From: Saprospiraceae bacterium
GTDB lineage: Bacteria > Bacteroidota > Bacteroidia > Chitinophagales > Saprospiraceae
Length of the DNA stretch: 5,213 nucleotides
Reading direction: 5' to 3'
NCBI GenBank assembly: GCA_020436955.1
Contig: JAGQWW010000222.1
Location: 1 to 5,213, forward strand
Shown: in pieces, positions 1 through 5,213 of the stretch
How positions within the stretch are numbered: the stretch's first letter is position 1
Layout: each line of letters opens with the position of its first letter
The notes under the pieces: generated by a model
Databases searched by the model: none
The model's input: the letters and a program-made list of their open reading frames with translations, nothing else
What the model was told of the DNA's origin: nothing
Position numbers and translations under genes: made by a program

Positions 1-129
1 ATTGTCTTTTGAACCGTCGTCGACCAAAATAACCCTTGCAGGTTTTATCGATTGTTCCATGAGGGAGACCAGCGTTTTCTCCACAAACTCTTCCTCGTCT
101 TTAGCTGGTATGATAATCAGAAACTTCAC
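1..129 (-). CDS. GT2-family glycosyltransferase, N-terminal fragment (runs off left edge)
   Basis: Only the first 43 codons are present, but they show the opening of a family 2 (GT-A fold) glycosyltransferase. There is a first beta strand FLIIIPAKDEEE (residues 3-14), a helix ending in SLMEQS (about 22-27), and the second strand with the nucleotide-binding motif VILVDDGSKDN (33-43). In this family the strand-1 PAxxEE motif and the VDDGS aspartates contact the nucleotide-sugar donor. The start is taken as GTG at 129 because it puts the strand-1 motif at the usual distance from the N-terminus; the next in-frame ATG (codon 24) would delete that motif. The start lies inside the end of the upstream epimerase gene (29-bp overlap, different frame), which suggests co-transcription and perhaps translational coupling. 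No strong Shine-Dalgarno is seen, although the upstream stretch is purine-rich. Donor, acceptor and any membrane segments cannot be judged from this fragment. Confidence 0.88.
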   Translation of the reverse strand, partial: MKFLIIIPAKDEEEFVEKTLVSLMEQSIKPARVILVDDGSKDN

Positions 130-1240
130 TGTTGCTAACTTCTTTTTTCTTTTCTAGTAAAATTTTCACAATTCGTTCAGTTGCCTGCCCATCCCATTTA
201 GGTGGAACTTGGCCTTTTTTGTAAGTTCCATCAAAAATGGAGGTAATTACTGCATGAATTTTCTCTATATCGAATGGCATCAACATATTGCTGCCTATCT
301 CAATAGTAGAAGGCCGCTCTGTATTTTCTCTAAGCGTTAAGCAAGGAACTTGCCGAAAAGTTGTCTCTTCCTGAATTCCTCCGGAATCTGTTATAACAAA
401 TGAACTATTTGCAATTAATTTCTGGAAGGCGAGGTAGTCCAGCGGTGGCGTTAGAATTACTTTTTTATTTTCTTTTAACTGTTGATCCAAATCATACTTT
501 TCCAAACTCTTCATGGTTCTTGGGTGGATAGGGAAAACTAAAGTTCCTCTATCAGTTATATGCTCAATGACTTGTAACATCTTTTCCAAACCGTCCTTAT
601 GGTCGACATTGGAGGGTCTGTGCATGGTCATTAAGGCATATTCGCCCTTTTTAACTGCTAGTTTCTCAAGAATAGGAGAGGCCTGAATGTCATCTTCAAA
701 GGCAACCAGTGTATCGATCATCGTATTGCCTACAAAATGAATTCCGCTATGGTCCTCACGATCCTTTTTCAAGGTATCTAATCCACTTTGTTCCGTAACA
801 AACAGTAAATCAGAAATGGCATCGGTCATAACCCGGTTGTGCTCCTCCGGCATACCCCTGTCATGTGATCGAAGACCGCTTTCCAGGTGCGCAAGTGGTG
901 TATGTGTTTTATTTGCAGCAATGGCAGCAGCCAGGGTAGAGTTCACATCACCCACAACAACAACCAGGTCTGGCTTCCATTCAGAAAAATACTCACTTAG
1001 TTTTATAATGATTTGTCCAATCTGCTCGGAAGGATTTTTTCCTTGCATATTTAAAAAGACATCAGGCTTTTTTAATTGAAATTGCTCGAAAAAGAGCTTG
1101 GACATATTATCGTCATAATGCTGGCCGGTGTGGATAAGTTTATAATCAAATTGGCCGGGGTATTTATTGAACTCTTTTTCAAACTGAGTGATTTTTATGA
1201 AGTTGGGTCTCGTACCTACTACTATCACAATTTTCTTCAC
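101..1240 (-). CDS. wecB: UDP-N-acetylglucosamine 2-epimerase, non-hydrolysing (WecB/MnaA family)
   Basis: A cytoplasmic enzyme expected to interconvert UDP-GlcNAc and UDP-ManNAc, supplying ManNAc-type sugars for envelope polysaccharide. Numbered from the GTG at 1240 (379 aa, close to the family's usual 370-390), visible motifs are GTRPNFIK (9-16), HTGQHYDDNMS (37-47), VVGDVNSTLA (95-104, with the conserved Asp 98), HLESGLRS (118-125, Glu 120), MPEEHNR (130-136), MTMHRPSN (204-211, His 207 at the family's catalytic-region histidine), DSGGIQEE (285-292) and LRENTERP (303-310). All key positions known for WecB/MnaA appear intact. The GTG start gives the standard N-terminus with strand KIVIVVGTRP; a TTG 15 codons further upstream (1285) would add an atypical tail and overlap the predicted promoter element. 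The gene follows a 150-bp gap and its 3' end overlaps the next gene. A homologue acting on a different UDP-sugar, such as a WbpI-type diacetamido-uronate epimerase, cannot be excluded from motifs alone. No UDP-ManNAc dehydrogenase is visible in the window. Confidence 0.92.
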   Translation of the reverse strand: MKKIVIVVGTRPNFIKITQFEKEFNKYPGQFDYKLIHTGQHYDDNMSKLFFEQFQLKKPDVFLNMQGKNPSEQIGQIIIKLSEYFSEWKPDLVVVVGDVNSTLAAAIAANKTHTPLAHLESGLRSHDRGMPEEHNRVMTDAISDLLFVTEQSGLDTLKKDREDHSGIHFVGNTMIDTLVAFEDDIQASPILEKLAVKKGEYALMTMHRPSNVDHKDGLEKMLQVIEHITDRGTLVFPIHPRTMKSLEKYDLDQQLKENKKVILTPPLDYLAFQKLIANSSFVITDSGGIQEETTFRQVPCLTLRENTERPSTIEIGSNMLMPFDIEKIHAVITSIFDGTYKKGQVPPKWDGQATERIVKILLEKKKEVSNSEVSDYHTS

Positions 1241-1254
1241 AATGACTGCTTTTG

Positions 1255-1280
1255 GGGTATTATAAAGTTCTTTAATACCC
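1255..1280. repeat. 8-bp inverted repeat at the predicted transcription start of the epimerase gene
   Basis: The arms GGGTATTA (1255-1262) and TAATACCC (1273-1280) are perfect inverted complements separated by 10 bp. The element lies 14 bp upstream of the GTG start at 1240 and immediately downstream of the TACGTTTG element, so it would span or directly follow the transcription start. It could be a repressor operator or a 5'-leader hairpin; there is no T-run on the minus-strand side, so it is not a typical terminator. The repeat is seen directly; any function is inference. Confidence 0.4.
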
Positions 1281-1282
1281 TG

Positions 1283-1290
1283 CAAACGTA
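1283..1290 (-). promoter_or_regulatory. candidate Bacteroidota -7 promoter element (TAnnTTTG) for the epimerase-GT2 unit
   Basis: Read on the minus strand the sequence is TACGTTTG, an exact match to the TAnnTTTG -7 consensus of Bacteroidota sigma-ABfr-type promoters. Transcription would start a few bases downstream, near 1277, giving a leader of roughly 38 nt before the GTG at 1240. The usual -33 TTTG is not found at about 19-21 bp upstream, which weakens the call. The element sits in the only sizeable non-coding gap of the window (1241-1390). A 6-bp inverted repeat (arms 1291-1296 and 1306-1311) lies directly upstream and could be part of a control site. No terminator hairpin with a T-tract is seen in the gap, so read-through from the upstream genes is possible. 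Confidence 0.35.
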
Positions 1291-1390
1291 ATGAAATTCA
1301 TGCAGTTTCATATAGTAATCCTTATTTCCCTAAATTATTGTAATCGCAAATCAAGGAATTGGAATATTCGAGGTTGAAAAAGGAAGCTGC

Positions 1391-2158
1391 TTAAGATTTA
1401 TGGAAGGACTTTAAGGCATTAGGATACCTTTCGAAAAAGGCATTCCATTTTTTATATACTACATGCGTTTCATCAGGAATATTTCCCAACAGGGTAGTAA
1501 AACGGTTTTCCAAATCATCCAGGTCCAAATGATCCATTCCCCTTTTTTCCATGCCTCTCCGGTTCAGCTTTAAAATCCTGGCAGGACTACCGGTTACAAT
1601 TGCAAAAGGAGGCACATGTTTGGTCACAGTAGCATTCATACCCAGGAAACAGGACTCACCTAATGTTGTTCTTTGGTGTACAACTGCACCCACACCGGCA
1701 TTCACATAATCCTCCAATATACAAACGCCGGCAATTTTTGCTCCACCGGACAAGATGACAAAAGAACCAATCTTACAATCGTGCGCTACATACGCATGTG
1801 GCATAAAATAACAGTCATCTTCAATGCTGGTCAAATCTGTCCGCATAGGCGACTGGATATGGACATATGATTTTAAAGTATTCCTGTTTTTGATGTTGAT
1901 GAGCCCATCGGCACGAAAGGGAGGTTCACTGCCGGGAATATCAGCGGTAAGACCGATGGAAGAGAATGGGAAAAATTCATTCTGGTCTCCGATGCGGATA
2001 TTGCCTGAGATTACAACATGATTCCAAATTTTATTGTCATTGCCTAATGCAATTGAACCATCCAAATAAGAAAAAGGACCAATAGTATTGCCGGTTCCCA
2101 TGCTTACATCAGGGCCTATAAAAGCGGATGGATGTATGGTGTTTCCCGGAAATCTCAT
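1391..2158 (-). CDS. LpxA-like acyl-ACP/UDP-sugar O-acyltransferase (left-handed beta-helix)
   Basis: The 255-aa protein has the architecture of LpxA: an N-terminal hexapeptide-repeat beta-helix (about residues 8-192, for example FIGPDV, TIGPFS, RIGDQN, KIGSFV, TLGESC) and a C-terminal helical domain from about 195. The family catalytic histidine is kept in AYVAHDC (His 126), as are VVHQ (159-162), SIG (67-69), VPP (182-184) and the basic NRRG motif (199-202). LpxA transfers a 3-hydroxyacyl chain from ACP to the 3-OH of UDP-GlcNAc at the start of lipid A synthesis. Two features differ from E. coli LpxA: the loop after SIG is shorter and lacks the QDLKY segment with its Asp-Lys pair, and the second histidine of AHIAHDC is Tyr 123. 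This suggests a paralogue with another acceptor or acyl donor, so no symbol is given. No lpxC, fabZ or lpxB adjoins it; the gene follows the GT4 gene by 18 bp. Start is ATG at 2158, with no clear ribosome binding site. Confidence 0.8.
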   Translation of the reverse strand: MRFPGNTIHPSAFIGPDVSMGTGNTIGPFSYLDGSIALGNDNKIWNHVVISGNIRIGDQNEFFPFSSIGLTADIPGSEPPFRADGLINIKNRNTLKSYVHIQSPMRTDLTSIEDDCYFMPHAYVAHDCKIGSFVILSGGAKIAGVCILEDYVNAGVGAVVHQRTTLGESCFLGMNATVTKHVPPFAIVTGSPARILKLNRRGMEKRGMDHLDLDDLENRFTTLLGNIPDETHVVYKKWNAFFERYPNALKSFHKS

Positions 2159-2176
2159 AAGGTTATTTTCTGCAGT

Positions 2177-3508
2177 TTATTTTGCAATAGGAGGACTGAA
2201 CAAACAATCATCCATGGTTTGGACCAGTTTTTTTGTCAGGGTTTTACGTTCAAAAGCACGAATTTCATTGTCATCACTGTTGAGTGGTGATTTTTCCTTC
2301 CAATTTTTATACAAGGTAAGAATGATTTTTTCCAAACTGCCTTCCTCTTCAAAATTACAGGTGAATCCGGTTTTCGTTTTTTGAATTGCCTTTGAAATAT
2401 CCGCATCATCCGGACAAATTCCTAAAATCGGTTTTCCCAGCGCCAGGTATTCAAAAAATTTACCAGGTAATTGGGCCTCTGCATTCCTGGAATTATTTAC
2501 CACCAGCATTAAAACGGAGGCTTTGTTGTTTTCTTCAATGATTTCATTGTGCTGAAGCCAACCTCTTTCAGTTACTTTCTTTTTTAAAAAGTCATATTTT
2601 GAAATGGCTTCCATAATGAGGGAATCGACGGCACCGATCAAGTGCAATTCAAAATCCTGATTGAAATCCTGATTTTCCTTGCAAAGCTTATCCAGCACTT
2701 TCCAAAAATTTTCCGGGTTTCGGATGAAATTTAAAAGACCGGAATGATAAATGGAGAATTTTCCACTATGCACAGGTCGTACCGAATCAAAATCGTCCTC
2801 ATCAAATCCATTTGTAATCAATACTTCCTTATTGCGGTCGAAAGACTGAAATTCTTCATGAGAACTCGGGCTTACCATGATGACACGGTCCGCATGGTCC
2901 AGGACCTCTTTTTCAAAGCGGGCATTCTTAGCTTTGGCGGCCCGGCTCATAAAAGTATTATGGAGGTCAAAGGTCGACCATGGATCACGCATATCAGCCA
3001 TCCATATGAGCTTCGGAAATCGCTTTTTTAAACCCAGGCCAATTAAATGCATTGAATGGGGTGGGCCTGTTGTAATGACCACATCCACAGGGTTTTCCTG
3101 CAAATATTCTGATAGGAATTGGATAGAGGGCTTCTGCCAAAATACCCTTGGGTCGGGAATGAAAACATTACCTCTTACCCAGCCGGCAAATTTACTCATC
3201 AAATTGCCACCTTCCTTAGGGGTAGCCGCACCGAAATTTGCCTTCGCATCTTTATTGCCGGTTAAGGTCCTGTAAATAGCATAAGGTTCCCAAATCGGCC
3301 GTTTGATTTCAATAGCCTCCTTGGGGATGTCTTTTAATAAGGTCGGATCTTTGATGCCAAAATCCGGATCTTCAGGGGTATAAATGATCGGGGTCCAACC
3401 AAACGATGGAAGATATTTTGAAAATTTCAGCCAACGTTGGACGCCACTCCCACCGGAAGGTGGCCAGTAGTATGTGATGATAAGTACCTTTTTTGCAGAA
3501 CCGTCCAT
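2177..3508 (-). CDS. GT4-like (GT-B fold) glycosyltransferase
   Basis: The 443-aa protein resembles the group 1/GT4 glycosyltransferases found in envelope polysaccharide clusters. The N-terminal Rossmann-like domain begins KVLIITYYWPPSGGSGVQR (7-25), with the glycine-rich GGSG loop typical of the family. It continues through a DVVITTGPPHS strand-turn (142-152) and MADMRDPWS (170-178). The linker ITNGFDEDDF (231-240) matches the family's hinge motif. The C-terminal donor domain has SIYHSGLL (252-259), ELHLIGAV (287-294) and LPGKFFEYLALGKP (347-360), where Glu 353 fits the second Glu of the EX7E motif. The first Glu is not in register (Ala 345), a common departure in relatives of this type. No signal peptide or membrane span is evident, so it is probably cytosolic or membrane-associated. 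ATG at 3508 was chosen over the adjacent TTG at 3511 because an AGGA lies 7 nt upstream. It follows the YfhO gene by 15 bp. Donor and acceptor are unknown. Confidence 0.87.
   Translation of the reverse strand: MDGSAKKVLIITYYWPPSGGSGVQRWLKFSKYLPSFGWTPIIYTPEDPDFGIKDPTLLKDIPKEAIEIKRPIWEPYAIYRTLTGNKDAKANFGAATPKEGGNLMSKFAGWVRGNVFIPDPRVFWQKPSIQFLSEYLQENPVDVVITTGPPHSMHLIGLGLKKRFPKLIWMADMRDPWSTFDLHNTFMSRAAKAKNARFEKEVLDHADRVIMVSPSSHEEFQSFDRNKEVLITNGFDEDDFDSVRPVHSGKFSIYHSGLLNFIRNPENFWKVLDKLCKENQDFNQDFELHLIGAVDSLIMEAISKYDFLKKKVTERGWLQHNEIIEENNKASVLMLVVNNSRNAEAQLPGKFFEYLALGKPILGICPDDADISKAIQKTKTGFTCNFEEEGSLEKIILTLYKNWKEKSPLNSDDNEIRAFERKTLTKKLVQTMDDCLFSPPIAK
2651..2674 (-). repeat. in-frame 12-bp tandem duplication inside the GT4 gene
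   Basis: Two adjacent 12-bp units (2663-2674 and 2651-2662), differing only in the last base, encode NQDF twice in a row (residues 279-286 of the glycosyltransferase). They lie just before the strand ELHLIGAV of the donor-binding domain. The duplication keeps the frame and probably lengthens a surface loop; no functional effect can be inferred. Confidence 0.7.
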
Positions 3509-3515
3509 CAAATAT

Positions 3516-3519
3516 TCCT
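3516..3519 (-). promoter_or_regulatory. AGGA ribosome binding site deciding the GT4 gene start
   Basis: On the minus strand AGGA is followed by 7 nt and then the ATG at 3508. It lies within the 15-bp gap after the YfhO stop codon. It is the only convincing Shine-Dalgarno-like site among the starts visible in this window and supports ATG 3508 over TTG 3511. Confidence 0.5.
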
Positions 3520-3523
3520 GTCG

Positions 3524-5213
3524 TTATTTTTTCTTCTTTGTTGGTTTTGGACCTTGTGTTTCTTCTGTTCCGTCCTCCGGCAATTCATTAAACCACTGGT
3601 AACCTTTGAATCCAAACAATCCTAAGAATGCCAATAAAAGAATGGAGGAACTGATGTAGGAAATCGTCTCACCCTTTTGGAAAGATTCCGGATTGAACTC
3701 AAAGATTACCTCATGCTGTCCGGAAGGTATTTTCAAACCTCGAAGACAATAGTCCACTCTGATATGTGGTGCTTCATTGCCATCAATGTAGGCCTTCCAA
3801 CCTTTGTTAGGGCCATACCAAATCTCAGAAAAAACTGCGAGTTGGTCAGCCGATGAATTAACGGTATAAGTCAATTTATTAGGGGCATAATTGGTAAGGC
3901 TTACGGTACCCGTTCCGGCTCCATTTAGACCATTCACATAACTTTCAAACTCTTTGTGTACAACTGCGGTGGTAGCCGGGTCAAAATTGCTAAGGGCTTC
4001 AATCTCCTTGTTGGCATTATCTACCAGTTGAATATTTCCAACAAACCATCCATTGCCCATGGCTCCCTGGTTCAATTGCGCTTTTTCTTCCTTGTTAATG
4101 ATGTATTTGGTGTTCAGCATATTGAGCACCTGCTGATTTCCTTTGGTAATATGGTAATCAATCATATCCTGGTAACGCTGCAATTTTGCAGCATGGTACC
4201 CACCGATTGTTTTATGGAAATAAGAAGATTGTGCTGAATTAAATGTATTGATACTCAAATCAAGGACACGGTAGTATAAATCCGGATCCTGCATGATTTG
4301 CTGATCCACTTGTCTTGGTGCGAAGTTTTGCTCGTATTGACGTTCCGTAACAAAGGAGTCATTATCAAGGTATCTTTTTCCTACCATGGTCAGGTCAACC
4401 GTAAAAAGCAAACCCAAACCGACAAACAGGACCGTCGATTTGACCTTATTGTTATAATAGGCCCAAAGTAAACCTGCAGCAATGGCAATTATGATAAAAG
4501 AACGGAAACTATCTGATTGCATCAGGCTTTTTCTGTCTTCCACCAAAGCTGAAGCTGCTTGCTGATATTGAGCATCAACTGCCGCTGTGAAGTCAAAGAA
4601 GGAAGAACCAAATAAAGCAAAGAATAGACATAATCCGCCTGTGATTCCGGCTGACCAATACAATGCCGTTTTAAATTCCTTGCCATCAATTTCTTTATTC
4701 AAAATTCTTTGGACTCCCAAAGCTCCTAGAATAGGCAGGAATACTGCTCCAACCGCCATCACTGAATTGGGTGCTCTGAAGTTGTTGAACAAAGGGAAAT
4801 AATCAAAGAATATTCTATTGAGGAATTCAAAATGTCTCCCCATTGAAATTAGAATCATTAATAAGGTGGCAATTCCAAGCCACCATTTCATTTTTCCTTT
4901 CACCAGGAACAAGCCCAGGACAAAAAGAAAGACGATACCGGCACCGAGATAAGGAGGACCACTTGTAAAGGGTAAACTTCCCCAGTATAATGGAGCCTTT
5001 GGGTTAGGTGTGCCTCTCATGAATTTTGCAATGGCCGAGCTTTTACTAACAGGCTCCTGGCCTGAGCCACCTACAATACCAGGAATCAAGCTGGACATAA
5101 CATCCATGGTTCCCTGGCTCCATTGCATGGCGTATCCCCATTCCAAACCTTTGGTTTCACTGCTTGAAGTAACTTCACCTCTTGTTTCGAGGATAGGTTC
5201 GCCACGCATGGTA
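3524..5213 (-). CDS. YfhO-family multi-pass membrane protein, C-terminal part (runs off right edge)
   Basis: The reading frame is open to the right edge, so the true start lies outside; 561 residues from the Met at 5209 are described. The segment MRGEPILETR, then GLEWGYAMQWSQG (21-33) and LIPGIVGGSG (41-50), is the extracytoplasmic stretch typical of Bacteroidota YfhO proteins. Likely membrane spans are at about 88-103, 108-123, 147-165, 183-200, 236-251, 257-276 and 514-534. Between the last two is a large soluble domain (about 277-513) with YYRVLDLS (312-319), LNTKYII (365-371), SEIWYGPNKGWKAYIDG (461-477) and LRGLKIPSGQHEV (489-501), all recognisable family signatures. The C-terminus ends in a charged, lysine-rich tail (KPTKKKK). 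In Firmicutes YfhO has been linked to lipoteichoic-acid glycosylation, together with a CsbB-type GT2 enzyme and GtcA. Its role in Bacteroidota is not established, but transfer of a lipid-linked sugar outside the cytoplasmic membrane fits the neighbours. It is followed 15 bp later by the GT4 gene, suggesting one operon. The missing N-terminal part probably holds several more spans. Confidence 0.88.
   Translation of the reverse strand, partial: TMRGEPILETRGEVTSSSETKGLEWGYAMQWSQGTMDVMSSLIPGIVGGSGQEPVSKSSAIAKFMRGTPNPKAPLYWGSLPFTSGPPYLGAGIVFLFVLGLFLVKGKMKWWLGIATLLMILISMGRHFEFLNRIFFDYFPLFNNFRAPNSVMAVGAVFLPILGALGVQRILNKEIDGKEFKTALYWSAGITGGLCLFFALFGSSFFDFTAAVDAQYQQAASALVEDRKSLMQSDSFRSFIIIAIAAGLLWAYYNNKVKSTVLFVGLGLLFTVDLTMVGKRYLDNDSFVTERQYEQNFAPRQVDQQIMQDPDLYYRVLDLSINTFNSAQSSYFHKTIGGYHAAKLQRYQDMIDYHITKGNQQVLNMLNTKYIINKEEKAQLNQGAMGNGWFVGNIQLVDNANKEIEALSNFDPATTAVVHKEFESYVNGLNGAGTGTVSLTNYAPNKLTYTVNSSADQLAVFSEIWYGPNKGWKAYIDGNEAPHIRVDYCLRGLKIPSGQHEVIFEFNPESFQKGETISYISSSILLLAFLGLFGFKGYQWFNELPEDGTEETQGPKPTKKKK

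Noticed and set aside
345..420. Possible loss of function in the epimerase near its C-terminal signature
   Set aside because: The translation here contains intact DSGGIQEE and LRENTERP motifs with no frameshift or substitution at key residues.
1241..1285. An upstream TTG start adding 15 residues to the epimerase
   Set aside because: The extension is unlike any family N-terminus, includes the inverted repeat and would overlap the candidate -7 element. GTG at 1240 gives the usual start and length.
1323..1390. A possible terminator after the LpxA-like gene
   Set aside because: The region has a short palindrome (GAATATTC) and T-rich patches, but no stable GC-containing stem followed by a T-run on the minus strand.
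2877..3275. A plus-strand open frame of 132 codons
   Set aside because: It lies wholly antisense to conserved parts of the GT4 gene, has no recognisable domain, and its composition is what a complementary strand of a real gene gives. Shorter plus-strand frames at 816-1079, 2088-2384 and 3956-4237 were rejected for the same reason.
3524..3560. A lysine-rich tail at the C-terminus of the YfhO protein as a sign of frameshift or read-through
   Set aside because: The frame is continuous with the conserved domain and last membrane span. A basic tail after a final span is ordinary, and the stop falls just before the next gene with normal spacing.

Overview
The window looks like a piece of a surface-polysaccharide or cell-envelope glycoconjugate locus from a member of the Bacteroidota. 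Three things suggest this. The YfhO-type membrane protein carries the WSQG...LIPGIVGGSG and GWKAYIDG...LRGLKIPSG signatures familiar from that phylum. Most starts lack a clear Shine-Dalgarno sequence. The only real gap contains an exact TAnnTTTG element, the Bacteroidota -7 promoter motif. This placement is inference; no marker gene is present and I cannot name a genus.

All five genes lie on the minus strand, so transcription runs from high to low coordinates. In that order: (1) 5213-3524, a large multi-pass YfhO-family membrane protein whose N-terminus lies beyond the right edge; (2) 3508-2177, a GT4-like glycosyltransferase of 443 aa; (3) 2158-1391, an LpxA-like left-handed beta-helix acyltransferase of 255 aa; then a 150-bp gap (1390-1241) with a candidate promoter and inverted repeats; (4) 1240-101, a non-hydrolysing UDP-GlcNAc 2-epimerase (WecB/MnaA family) of 379 aa; (5) 129-1, the first 43 codons of a GT2 glycosyltransferase, overlapping the epimerase by 29 bp and leaving the window at the left edge.

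Genes 1-3 are separated by only 15 and 18 bp and look like one operon. Genes 4 and 5 overlap and probably form a second transcription unit, or an internally promoted continuation of the first. Functionally, the epimerase would supply UDP-ManNAc (or a related 2-epimer). The GT4 and GT2 enzymes would transfer sugars to a lipid carrier or acceptor. The LpxA-like enzyme would acylate or acetylate a sugar or sugar nucleotide. The YfhO protein is a polytopic membrane protein of a family linked to envelope glycosylation.

No RNA gene, mobile element, CRISPR array or convincing terminator was seen. I found no evidence for a wholly new system. The item most worth a second look is the LpxA-like protein: it sits away from any lipid A genes and lacks sequence normally used for UDP-GlcNAc acylation.
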